DNA from: Pauljensenia sp.
GTDB lineage: Bacteria > Actinomycetota > Actinomycetes > Actinomycetales > Actinomycetaceae
Length of the DNA stretch: 14,110 nt
Reading direction: 5' to 3'
NCBI GenBank assembly: GCA_029983625.1
Contig: JASBZF010000040.1
Coordinates: 1-14,110 of the forward strand
Below the pieces are notes generated by a model, which had not been told where the DNA came from, made no database searches, and saw only the letters and a program-made list of their open reading frames with translations. Below, piece by piece: positions 6,394 through 13,818 of the stretch (its first letter is position 1; each line of letters begins with the position of its first letter). Both the position numbers and the translations under genes were made by a program.

Positions 6394-6657
6394 TCAGGAA
6401 ACTGTAGCGTGATCGGCTACGACGGTCACGAAATCAGAATCGACAGAGGCGAATCCGCCCTCGATATCGAAGGTTTTCACGCCTGCATCGGTTGTCACAG
6501 CCACCGCACCGGAATCAAGCTGTGCCAACAGGGGCTGACGTCCAGGCAAAATACCAAGCTGACCATCAACCAGGGGGATCCGCACGGCAGAGCCGATACC
6601 GTGCCAGATTCTGCCTTCGTGAGAGACAATCTCAACCTGAAGAACGCGATTCGCCAT
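6394..6657 (-). CDS. atpC: ATP synthase epsilon subunit, short form
   Basis: Epsilon is part of the central stalk of F1 and, in many bacteria, its C-terminal two-helix domain restrains ATP hydrolysis. This 87-residue protein covers only the N-terminal beta-sandwich: VEIVSHEGRIWHG, then the signature GQLGILPGRQPLLAQLDSG (33-51), then FDIEGGFASVDSDFVTVVAD near the end. It stops where the beta-sandwich ends in E. coli epsilon (about 139 residues), so the helical C-terminal domain is absent. This is not a visible frameshift: the terminator stem begins 6 nt after the stop. The ATG overlaps the atpD stop by one base (TGATG), which implies translational coupling. Confidence 0.95.
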   Translation of the reverse strand: MANRVLQVEIVSHEGRIWHGIGSAVRIPLVDGQLGILPGRQPLLAQLDSGAVAVTTDAGVKTFDIEGGFASVDSDFVTVVADHATVS

Positions 6658-8105
6658 CAGGCATCCTTCTCAAGCTCATGCCACTTACGTTCGAGATCCT
6701 CGATACCGCCGATGTTGTAGAAGGCCTGCTCGGGAACCTTGTCGTAGTAGCCTTCGGCGATGCGCTTGAAAGCTTCGATAGTCTCTGAAAGCGGCACGGT
6801 CGACCCCGGAACGCCGGTGAACTTTTCAGCCATGTAGGTGTTCTGCGAGAGGAACTGTTCGATCCTACGCGCACGCGACACCGTGACCTTGTCTTCTTCA
6901 GAGAGTTCGTCAACACCAAGAATCGCGATGATGTCCTGCAGTTCCTTGTTCTTTTGAAGGATCGCTTTCACATGCGTTGCCGTGTCGTAGTGCTCGCGCC
7001 CCACGAGCTGCGGATCAAGAATCCTCGACGTTGACGCAAGCGGATCCACAGCCGGGTAGATACCTCGCGAGGCAATGTCACGCGACAATTCAGTTGTCGC
7101 ATCAAGGTGAGCGAAGGTTGTTGCCGGTGCCGGATCCGTGTAGTCATCCGCTGGGACGTAGATCGCCTGAAGCGAGGTGATCGAGTGGCCGCCCGCCGAA
7201 GTAATACGTTCCTGGAGCTGGCCCATTTCATCGGCGAGATTCGGCTGGTAGCCCACGGCTGAGGGCATACGTCCAAGCAGTGTGGACACCTCCGAACCTG
7301 CCTGCGTGAAACGGAAGATGTTATCGATGAAGAGAAGCACATCCTGGTGTTGAACATCGCGGAAGTATTCCGCCATTGTCAGCCCCGTCAGTGCAATACG
7401 CAGGCGCGTCCCCGGCGGCTCGTCCATCTGACCAAAGACGAGGGCGGTCTTGTCAAAGACACCCGCTTCTTCCATCTCGCGGATCAGATCGTTGCCTTCG
7501 CGAGTACGTTCACCCACGCCGGCGAATACTGAAACACCGCCGTGATCCTGGGCGACACGCTGGATCATTTCTTGGATGAGGACTGTCTTACCGACACCAG
7601 CGCCACCAAAAAGACCGATCTTTCCACCCTGGACGTAAGGGGTAAGGAGGTCGATGACCTTGATACCGGTCTCGAACATTTTTGTGCGGGCTTCAAGCTG
7701 ATCGAAGGCCGGTGGCTGACGATGAATCGGCCAACGCTCGGTGATTTCGAGGGTCTCGCCCTCTTTCAGGTTGAGGGGCTCACCCGTCACATTGAACACA
7801 TGGCCCTTTGTGATGTCACCGACGGGCACTGAGATCGGGGCTCCGGTATCGGTGACGAGGGCGCCGCGCACCAGACCGTCGGTCGGTTTCAGCGCGATTG
7901 TCCGCACGAGGTTATCGCCGAGGTGCTGAGCGACCTCGAGTGTCATCGTAAAGCTCGCCTCATCTTCACCCTGCCCTGCAAGGTTCACATCGACGTGAAG
8001 TGCGTTATACAGGGGAGGAATCGAATCCGGCGGGAACTCCACGTCAACGACGGGTCCAACGACCCTGGCAACGCGACCCTGCGCGACTGCTGTTTCCTGA
8101 CTCAT
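6657..8105 (-). CDS. atpD: ATP synthase beta subunit
   Basis: The catalytic subunit of F1; three copies carry the ATP synthesis sites. The 482-residue sequence is full length. It contains the N-terminal barrel (RVARVVGPVVDVEF), Walker A GGAGVGKT (167-174), the catalytic glutamate in GERTREGND (Glu199), Walker B VLLFIDNIFR (257-266), the family signature PAVDPLASTS (351-360) and the conserved acidic loop DELSEED (399-405). It starts at an ATG 26 nt after atpG, with AAGGACACGGAG upstream. Confidence 0.98.
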   Translation of the reverse strand: MSQETAVAQGRVARVVGPVVDVEFPPDSIPPLYNALHVDVNLAGQGEDEASFTMTLEVAQHLGDNLVRTIALKPTDGLVRGALVTDTGAPISVPVGDITKGHVFNVTGEPLNLKEGETLEITERWPIHRQPPAFDQLEARTKMFETGIKVIDLLTPYVQGGKIGLFGGAGVGKTVLIQEMIQRVAQDHGGVSVFAGVGERTREGNDLIREMEEAGVFDKTALVFGQMDEPPGTRLRIALTGLTMAEYFRDVQHQDVLLFIDNIFRFTQAGSEVSTLLGRMPSAVGYQPNLADEMGQLQERITSAGGHSITSLQAIYVPADDYTDPAPATTFAHLDATTELSRDIASRGIYPAVDPLASTSRILDPQLVGREHYDTATHVKAILQKNKELQDIIAILGVDELSEEDKVTVSRARRIEQFLSQNTYMAEKFTGVPGSTVPLSETIEAFKRIAEGYYDKVPEQAFYNIGGIEDLERKWHELEKDA

Positions 8106-8131
8106 GTTCTTTACTCCGTGTCCTTACAAGA

Positions 8132-9061
8132 TCAGCCGGCGACCAGCGCGTCGGCCCCGCCCACAATTTCGCTGATCTCCTGGGTAATGTCCGCCTGACG
8201 GGCGGAATTCGCCAGGCGCGTGTACTTGGTGATGAGCTCTTCTGCGTTGTCGGTGGCGGTGTGCATTGCACGCTGACGCGATGCCAGTTCGGAAGCCGCC
8301 GACTGGAGAAGAACGTTGTGAATGCGACTCTCGACATAAAGCGGGAGCAGGGTATCGAGGACTGCCTGAGCCGAGGGAATGAATTCGTACTCGGGGAATG
8401 TTGCGGACGGATCGTCCTTAAATCCTCGTTCAGCTCCACGCTCGGCATCAGACTCGGGTGCGTCCACCACAAGGAGAGGCAGCATCTGTCGCACCTCTGG
8501 AACCTGACGCATCACCGACACGAAGTGCGTGTACACGAGATGAACCTCGGATACGCCTCCCATTTGCGTCTGATCGAGAAAACGCTCAAGGAGTTCGCCC
8601 GCGATTTCCCTCGTGGTCTGCGTCGAGGGCGCATCCGACTCGCCTTCCCAGGAATCTTCGATGCGAATACCTCGGAAGTTGAAGTAGGACTTGGCGCGTC
8701 TGCCGAAGGTATAGACGACAGGCTCTTTACCTTCCTCTTTGAGCCGAGCAAGCAGTCGCTCTGACTCTCTGAGGATCGTCGCCGAATAGGCTCCCGCCAT
8801 ACCGCGATCAGAAGCGATCACGAGCACGGCCACGCGAGGAGTGTCGTGACGCTCACGAGCGAGTGGATGGTCAAGATCCGTGTGGACCGCAACCGCCGCG
8901 ACCGCCTGCGTCAACGCTTTCTCATAGGGTCCAAGACCGGCAGCCGCACGACGGGCGGCTCCGATCCTCGATGCCGCAATCATCTCCATCGCGCGGAAGA
9001 CCTTTGCCAGCGTCCGCGTCGAAGCGATGCGCTGCTTGTAGATCCTCTGCTGACCGCCCAT
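8132..9061 (-). CDS. atpG: ATP synthase gamma subunit
   Basis: Gamma is the rotating central shaft of F1. The 309-residue product has the N-terminal helix (MGGQQRIYKQRIASTRTLAK), the conserved MEMIAASRI segment (26-33), the Rossmann-like core with VIASDRGMAGAYSATIL (81-97) and the C-terminal signature DITQEISEIVGGADALVAG (291-309). Its ATG lies 3 nt after the atpA stop, so translation is probably coupled. It is slightly longer than E. coli gamma, as is common in actinobacteria. Confidence 0.98.
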   Translation of the reverse strand: MGGQQRIYKQRIASTRTLAKVFRAMEMIAASRIGAARRAAAGLGPYEKALTQAVAAVAVHTDLDHPLARERHDTPRVAVLVIASDRGMAGAYSATILRESERLLARLKEEGKEPVVYTFGRRAKSYFNFRGIRIEDSWEGESDAPSTQTTREIAGELLERFLDQTQMGGVSEVHLVYTHFVSVMRQVPEVRQMLPLLVVDAPESDAERGAERGFKDDPSATFPEYEFIPSAQAVLDTLLPLYVESRIHNVLLQSAASELASRQRAMHTATDNAEELITKYTRLANSARQADITQEISEIVGGADALVAG

Positions 9062-9064
9062 CGC

Positions 9065-10702
9065 TCAGGCCTTCTCGTTCGACGGGCGTCCCCGCGTAAT
9101 CTCTTCGCGGGTGTGCTCTGCTTCTGGATCTGAATCATCGAGTTCCACGCCGCGCCCAGCGAAAATCCACTGGTCGTGGAACGCCTTGACCTGTGTGTTC
9201 AGTTCTGCTTCGGTTTCTTCAGTGAGTAGGCCCGTCGCCTGAATGTCATCAAGGACCGTCGAATTCGCTGTGAGATGTTCAAGAAGAGCGTGCTCGAAAC
9301 TCAACACATCCGACACTTCAAGATCATCGAGATAGCCGTGCGTACCCGTCCAGATTGACGCAACCTGTTGGGAGGTCGTGTACGGGGAAGATTGCGGCTG
9401 TTTGAGAAGTTCCATGAGGCGTTCGCCGCGCGTGAGCTGCTGACGTGTCGCTGCATCCAAGTCGGAAGCAAACATTGCGAAAGCAGCCATCGAACGGTAC
9501 TGGGCGAGAGTGAGCTTGAGCGTGCCCGCCACCTTCTTCATGGCCTTTACCTGGGCATCACCGCCGACTCGGGACACCGAGATGCCGACATCAACTGCGG
9601 GACGTTGATTCGAGTTAAACAGGTCGGACTGCAAGAAGATCTGACCGTCCGTAATCGAGATGACATTCGTAGGAATGTACGCGGAGACGTCATTCGCTTT
9701 CGTCTCGATGATGGGCAGGCCGGTCATTGAACCGCCACCGAGTTCGTCGGAGAGCTTTGCGCAGCGTTCCAGAAGACGGGAGTGGAGGTAGAAAACATCG
9801 CCTGGGTAGGCTTCACGCCCCGGCGGACGACGCAGAAGAAGAGAAACTGCTCGGTAGGCTTCAGCCTGCTTGGACAGATCGTCAAAAACGATGAGGACGT
9901 GTTTCCCCTCGTACATCCAGTGCTGGCCGATTGCCGAACCCGTGTAGGGGGCCATGTACTTGTAGCCCGCAGGATCCGAGGCCGGGGAGGCAACGATTGT
10001 CGTGTACTCCATCGCACCCGCGTCCTCAAGAGTGGAACGGACAGAGGCAATGGTCGAACCTTTTTGACCAATCGCGACATAAATGCAACGAACTTGCTTC
10101 TCAGGGTCACCGCTCTTCCAGTTTTCACGCTGGTTGAGGATGGTGTCGAGGGCGATCGCTGTTTTCCCGGTCTTGCGGTCACCGATAATGAGCTGACGCT
10201 GCCCACGGCCGATCGGAATCATCGAGTCGATGGCTTTCAGGCCGGTTTGGAGCGGCTCGTGGACTGACTTACGCATCATGACACCGGGCGCCTGGAGTTC
10301 GAGGGCGCGACGGCTAGTCAGGTCGGTGATTTCACCGAGTCCGTCGATCGGACGACCGAGCGGATCAACTGTGCGGCCCAGGTAGCCGTCACCAACCGGC
10401 ACCGAGAGCACTTCACCGGTGCGATGAACAACCTGTCCTTCTTCAATACCCCCGAAGTCGCCGAGAATAACCGCGCCGATTTCTCGCTGATCGAGGTTCA
10501 TTGCCAGGCCGAGCGTGCCGTCGGCGAAGCGCAGGAGTTCGTTCGCCATCGTCCCTGGCAGACCTTCGACGTGGGCGATGCCGTCTGCGGTCTCCGTCAC
10601 GTGGCCCACTTCTTCGGTTGCCACCTCGGAGGGGCGGTAGGACTCCATGAAGTCGTCCAGCGCGCCACGGATCTCCTCGGGACTGATTGACAGGTCAGCC
10701 AT
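9065..10702 (-). CDS. atpA: ATP synthase alpha subunit
   Basis: The non-catalytic nucleotide-binding subunit of F1. Its 545 residues include Walker A GDRKTGKT (174-181), Walker B VLIVFDDLSK (269-278), and the family signature PAVDVGISVS (368-377) followed by the arginine finger Arg378 that reaches the beta active site. The C-terminus is about 30 residues longer than in E. coli (513 residues): an acidic then basic tail from about 515 (VELDDSDPEAEH, then TREEITRGRPSNEKA). Mycobacterial alpha also has a C-terminal extension, which there suppresses ATP hydrolysis. The ATG at 10702 follows AAGGAATAACTC and lies 44 nt after atpH. Confidence 0.98.
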   Translation of the reverse strand: MADLSISPEEIRGALDDFMESYRPSEVATEEVGHVTETADGIAHVEGLPGTMANELLRFADGTLGLAMNLDQREIGAVILGDFGGIEEGQVVHRTGEVLSVPVGDGYLGRTVDPLGRPIDGLGEITDLTSRRALELQAPGVMMRKSVHEPLQTGLKAIDSMIPIGRGQRQLIIGDRKTGKTAIALDTILNQRENWKSGDPEKQVRCIYVAIGQKGSTIASVRSTLEDAGAMEYTTIVASPASDPAGYKYMAPYTGSAIGQHWMYEGKHVLIVFDDLSKQAEAYRAVSLLLRRPPGREAYPGDVFYLHSRLLERCAKLSDELGGGSMTGLPIIETKANDVSAYIPTNVISITDGQIFLQSDLFNSNQRPAVDVGISVSRVGGDAQVKAMKKVAGTLKLTLAQYRSMAAFAMFASDLDAATRQQLTRGERLMELLKQPQSSPYTTSQQVASIWTGTHGYLDDLEVSDVLSFEHALLEHLTANSTVLDDIQATGLLTEETEAELNTQVKAFHDQWIFAGRGVELDDSDPEAEHTREEITRGRPSNEKA

Positions 10703-10746
10703 GAGTTATTCCTTCTGTGTACGTGTGATGAGTTTTAGGGTGAGCG

Positions 10747-11565
10747 TCAGCTCGTAAGAGCACGCTTCATATCGGCGATCCTCGTCGCAAGACTCGCGTC
10801 AATCGCGGTGGTGTCAGCACGGAGTCTGAAACCACCCACCACGCCGTCTTCCACGGAGACAGCAAGTGCGATTTTGCAACCGAAACGCGCTTCAAGGAGG
10901 CTGCGTAGGCGTGCGACTTGCTCAACGGTCATTTCGGCCGATGTCTCAACCGTCACGAGTAGCTTCGATTCGATTGCGGCAGCCCACTGAGCGAAGCGTC
11001 GAAGATTCGCAAGGAGTCGTCCGTGCCGCGAACGTGCGACAGCTCGTCTTAACAAACGCATCGTCCATATCGAGATTTTCGACGCGAAAAGACGTGTTGC
11101 AAGATCGCCTCTTTCATGCGGATTACCGGTTGACAGATCCGACAGAGTGAGGCGGAGTTCGCGGTGTGAAGCAAGGAAACGGCGCACTTCGAAAAGCTCG
11201 TTTTCAACGCTTGCCAGCTCTCCTTCGCGTTGAGCCGCAGCAAGGACCGCGAGGATGCCGAGCACTTCGGCAGCATCGTGCAAGGATTCAGGTGTGGACC
11301 AGTGATCCGCCACCATGTCTTTCACGATCTTCACGGTGCCTTCGTTCATTTTCGTAGCGAAAAGAGCATCGACGAGCGAAGCTTTTTCCTGTGCGCTGCG
11401 CGAAGGGTCGGTGAGTGCGCGGCGGAGTCTGCCATCAGTTTTCACGAGGTCGGACAAGCCGAAAAAGTCCTCGGCGATCCGCATTGCCGGAGCTTCAGGA
11501 AGCGCCAGAACATCCTCAAGATTCGACGAGTAGGCAACATCGCCGAGTCCTCTGTGCGCATTCAT
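10747..11565 (-). CDS. atpH: ATP synthase delta subunit
   Basis: Delta joins the top of F1 to the b-subunit stator. The product has 272 residues, longer than the roughly 177 of E. coli delta but typical of high-GC Gram-positives. The N-terminal helical domain (about 1-110, with LSDLVKTDGRLRRALTDPSR) binds alpha. The C-terminal part holds the conserved KLLVTVETSAEMTVEQV stretch and the VVGGFRLRADTTAIDASL signature near the end. The ATG overlaps the atpF stop (ATGA). Unlike mycobacteria, delta is not fused to a b subunit. Confidence 0.96.
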   Translation of the reverse strand: MNAHRGLGDVAYSSNLEDVLALPEAPAMRIAEDFFGLSDLVKTDGRLRRALTDPSRSAQEKASLVDALFATKMNEGTVKIVKDMVADHWSTPESLHDAAEVLGILAVLAAAQREGELASVENELFEVRRFLASHRELRLTLSDLSTGNPHERGDLATRLFASKISIWTMRLLRRAVARSRHGRLLANLRRFAQWAAAIESKLLVTVETSAEMTVEQVARLRSLLEARFGCKIALAVSVEDGVVGGFRLRADTTAIDASLATRIADMKRALTS

Positions 11566-12137
11566 CGTGTCGATTCCTGGGTGACTCGTGCGTTATCGGC
11601 TTCAAGCTCATCGAGGAAACGATCAACGACCCTGCTTGTGAGGGCGGTGTCACTCAGGTGCTCACCGACGATCTTCTCTGCCAGTTCTGTCGCAAGAAGG
11701 CCGACATCTGCACGCAGTGAGATCTGCGCAGCTTGCTTTTCGGCGAGAATCTGTCGCTGCGCGTTCTCAAGGATCCGCGTCGCTTCTTCCTGAGCCTCTG
11801 CCCGTGCGGCGGCGAGGATCCCTTTAGCCTCTTCGGAAGCACGTTCACGGATTTCGTGGGCTTCCTTATTCGCGGCTTTCAGAATATCGACACGTTCACG
11901 CGCAGCGAGGGCCTGTTCCTCTTTGGCCTTGTCGGCTGCGGCAAGCCCACTGGCGATTTTCTCCTGGCGCTCGTCCATCGTGGCATAGAGACGAGGAAGA
12001 GCAAGCCCTCCGACGAGGAGGAGGACAAGGAGAAGGCCCAGCGCCGACCAGAAGATCTCGTAGAGCGGCGGGAGGATGAAGCCCAGGCCCCCGATCTCCT
12101 CCTCCGTGGCTGCGAAAATCTGGTGCATGGCACTCAC
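11562..12137 (-). CDS. atpF: ATP synthase b subunit
   Basis: The b subunit forms the peripheral stalk. The 191-residue product has a short external N-terminus, one membrane helix (about 25-48) and a long charged, Ala-rich coiled coil (about 52-150) for dimerisation and delta binding. The start is the GTG at 12137, which overlaps the atpE stop (GTGA). An ATG at 12128, three codons later, is an alternative. Neither has a clear Shine-Dalgarno site, so initiation probably depends on coupling to atpE translation. Confidence 0.96.
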   Translation of the reverse strand: MSAMHQIFAATEEEIGGLGFILPPLYEIFWSALGLLLVLLLVGGLALPRLYATMDERQEKIASGLAAADKAKEEQALAARERVDILKAANKEAHEIRERASEEAKGILAAARAEAQEEATRILENAQRQILAEKQAAQISLRADVGLLATELAEKIVGEHLSDTALTSRVVDRFLDELEADNARVTQESTR

Positions 12138-12343
12138 TTAACGATAAGCGGGAGAACGAAGCCGATGAGGCCGAGAGCTTCGACCATGCCGGCGCCGATA
12201 ATCATGTTTGTGAAGAGTCGGCCAGCAACTTCGGGCTGACGGGCTGTTGATTCCTGGGTCTTACCCACGAGAAGACCGATACCAAGAGCGGGGCCGAGGG
12301 TTGCGAGGCCGTAGCCGACGTAGGCGAGTGCTGCGGTGGTCAT
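12134..12343 (-). CDS. atpE: ATP synthase c subunit
   Basis: The proteolipid that forms the rotor ring of Fo. The 69-residue sequence has two membrane helices joined by the polar loop with ARQPE (34-38). The ion-carrying carboxylate is Glu55 in GAGMVEALGLIGFV. The Na+-site residues of Na+-type c rings are missing (Ile22 in place of Gln, Ala56/Leu57 in place of Ser-Thr), so H+ coupling is likely. The ATG has a strong upstream AAAGGAAAG, 8 nt away, fitting the high copy number of c. The gene lies 56 nt after atpB, with a hairpin in the gap. Confidence 0.98.
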   Translation of the reverse strand: MTTAALAYVGYGLATLGPALGIGLLVGKTQESTARQPEVAGRLFTNMIIGAGMVEALGLIGFVLPLIVK

Positions 12344-12367
12344 AGTGTTCTTTCCTTTTGTGTCGGA

Positions 12368-12382
12368 CGCCCTGAAAGGGCG
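12368..12382 (-). promoter_or_regulatory. Hairpin between atpB and atpE
   Basis: CGCCCT (12368-12373) and AGGGCG (12377-12382) form a perfect 6-bp stem with a 3-nt loop, about 25 nt upstream of the atpE ATG and 17 nt after the atpB stop. No T-run follows on the minus strand. It could stabilise the downstream mRNA or raise atpE translation, as the leader before E. coli atpE does. The role is inferred. Confidence 0.4.
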
Positions 12383-12399
12383 CGGGTTTGTGTTGAGTG

Positions 12400-13257
12400 T
12401 CAGTGACTCTCAATGGACAGCTTGATATACACGGTCGTGAGGATCGTGAAAATGTATGCCTGAAGGAAGGCGACAAAAACTTCAAAGGCGGTCATGATCA
12501 CCATCGAAGCTCCTGTGAAGATCCCCGCCGTTGACAGGAGGTTCATCCCTTGGAGGAGCGCCGCAGTACCGAAGTACGTCATCCCTAAGAGCAGGTGACC
12601 CGACACCATGTTGCACAGGAGTCGCAGGGTCAAGGTCACCGGTCGCACAATGAGGTTCGAAAGGAACTCGATTGGTGTAATGAAGAAGTACATCAGCTTA
12701 GGAAGGCCCGGAGGCATCAACTGCGACGCCAGAAAACCGCCAATGCCGTGTGCTTTAATGCCAGCTCCAATAAAAGCAACGTAGGAAATCACCGCGCAGG
12801 TCATCGGCACCGCGATCACTGAAGAGGCGGCGATGTTAATACCTGGGAGAATGCCCGACAGATTCATCGCGAGAACGGAGAAAAATGAAAATCCAACGAA
12901 ACCTGCCCACTTGCGCCCTTGAGTAGGTCCAAGAAGCTCTAAGGCGACATTGGATCGGATGTATTCTGCGATCGCTTCGATTGCCATCTGGCCACGGCCC
13001 GGCACGAGCTTTGGCTTGCGTGCGATAGCAAGCAAAAGGACGCACACAAGAACACCCATGACAACGCGCGCGAGGGTGAGTCGGTTAAATTCGAAGAAAG
13101 TTCCTTCACCGAATAGGGCTTCGGGAAAGAAATCAGCAATACCTGGCTGATGCGGATGCTGAGTAAGAGCGGGGACTGCGGTCATGCCGATGATGACGAC
13201 GAGCAGAACAAGAAGAATCCAGTACCACAGCGGCTTCGAGCTGCTTTTCCGTCTCAC
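12400..13257 (-). CDS. atpB: ATP synthase a subunit
   Basis: Subunit a forms the two proton half-channels beside the c ring. Numbered from the GTG at 13257, the 285-residue product has five to six membrane helices and the essential arginine Arg212 in RPVTLTLRLLCNMVSGHLLL. At the position of E. coli Glu219 it has His221, and at the position of E. coli His245 it has Glu259, the reciprocal arrangement found in mitochondria and many bacteria. Gln266 matches E. coli Gln252. The start is uncertain: a perfect AGGAGG (13287-13292) is 5 nt upstream of an in-frame CTG at 13281, while the GTG lacks a well-placed site. Starting at 13281 would add 8 residues. An in-frame TAG at 13291-13293 rules out any earlier start. 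Confidence 0.96.
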   Translation of the reverse strand: MRRKSSSKPLWYWILLVLLVVIIGMTAVPALTQHPHQPGIADFFPEALFGEGTFFEFNRLTLARVVMGVLVCVLLLAIARKPKLVPGRGQMAIEAIAEYIRSNVALELLGPTQGRKWAGFVGFSFFSVLAMNLSGILPGINIAASSVIAVPMTCAVISYVAFIGAGIKAHGIGGFLASQLMPPGLPKLMYFFITPIEFLSNLIVRPVTLTLRLLCNMVSGHLLLGMTYFGTAALLQGMNLLSTAGIFTGASMVIMTAFEVFVAFLQAYIFTILTTVYIKLSIESH

Positions 13258-13286
13258 GGACGAGGTCGGTGACGTAGACAGCGCAG

Positions 13287-13292
13287 CCTCCT
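13287..13292 (-). promoter_or_regulatory. Strong Shine-Dalgarno site near atpB
   Basis: AGGAGG is the consensus site, 5 nt before an in-frame CTG (13279-13281) and 29 nt before the GTG (13255-13257). It overlaps an in-frame TAG. Its position favours the rare CTG start for atpB. Confidence 0.6.
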
Positions 13293-13339
13293 AGTGCGAA
13301 TCAGCATTGATGGGCAAGGCCCCTGCGGGCGACCAGATC

Positions 13340-13348
13340 AGTCTAGCA
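13340..13348 (-). promoter_or_regulatory. Possible extended -10 element for the atp operon
   Basis: On the minus strand TGCTAGACT fits an extended -10 (TGn plus TAnnnT), about 50-60 nt before the likely atpB start, in the 135-nt gap between the AtpI-like gene and atpB. There is no clear -35 hexamer at 17-18 nt. Weak call; the operon may also be transcribed from further upstream. Confidence 0.25.
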
Positions 13349-13392
13349 GAAGCGGCTAGGATCTCCTGAACATTTACATTTTTCACAGCTTT

Positions 13393-13818
13393 TCACTCGC
13401 CGCTCAGCAAAGACGCATCGACAGCTAGGATCCGAGCTTTTGCGATCACAAGGACTTCCGTAAGCATCGACACTACGATTGTCGCCAAGCAAATCGCAGC
13501 CGCAAAGCGGACATCAACGCCGAAGAGTTTAGGCACGTACAGTCCGATTGCAATCACAATGATGCGGAGCGGATAGGATCCGGCGATCCATGCGATCCCA
13601 TTGGCGCCGGGGCGCATCGCCCTCGTCAATGCGTACCACTGCAGCGTAAGAAGTGCGCAAGGAATCACAAGTGCTGTGCCTATCGACGCAAGGGAAAACT
13701 GCGCGAAGTACCCAACACCCACAGCGATGAGGGCTGCGGCAACGCCGATGAGACGCAGGTAGTCTTTCAAAGGCATGAGGGCTTCCTGAAGCGATGGGAA
13801 CGAAGCGGATTCACTCAT
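13393..13818 (-). CDS. AtpI-like small membrane protein
   Basis: The 141-residue product has about four membrane helices (roughly 22-39, 43-66, 83-101 and 106-127) and short loops. Its position between the WecA/Rfe-type gene and atpB matches the small AtpI-like protein of actinobacteria (Rv1303 in M. tuberculosis). AtpI proteins help c-ring assembly or Mg2+ supply in other bacteria; the role here is inferred from position and topology, since the sequence is poorly conserved. I chose the ATG at 13818 because AAGGAGAAGTCC lies just upstream; an in-frame start at 13848 would add ten residues without a better site. It overlaps the upstream gene by 8 nt. Confidence 0.8.
   Translation of the reverse strand: MSESASFPSLQEALMPLKDYLRLIGVAAALIAVGVGYFAQFSLASIGTALVIPCALLTLQWYALTRAMRPGANGIAWIAGSYPLRIIVIAIGLYVPKLFGVDVRFAAAICLATIVVSMLTEVLVIAKARILAVDASLLSGE

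Noticed and set aside
6394..6657. atpC as a frameshifted or truncated gene
   Set aside because: The operon terminator begins 6 nt after the stop, so there is no remnant of a C-terminal domain. The short form appears natural.
8000..8764. 254-codon plus-strand open frame over atpD and atpG
   Set aside because: It runs antisense to two clearly identified genes, has no family resemblance and is Arg/Leu-rich as expected for a shadow frame of a GC-rich gene.
9782..10267. 161-codon plus-strand open frame inside atpA
   Set aside because: Antisense shadow of the conserved nucleotide-binding core of alpha; no ribosome site or recognisable motif.
11230..11793. 187-codon plus-strand open frame over atpH and atpF
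   Set aside because: Antisense shadow of two confirmed subunit genes; composition is Ser/Arg-rich with no domain.
12134..12343. Na+-coupled c subunit
   Set aside because: Only the carboxylate of the Na+ site is present; the Gln and Ser-Thr partners are missing.
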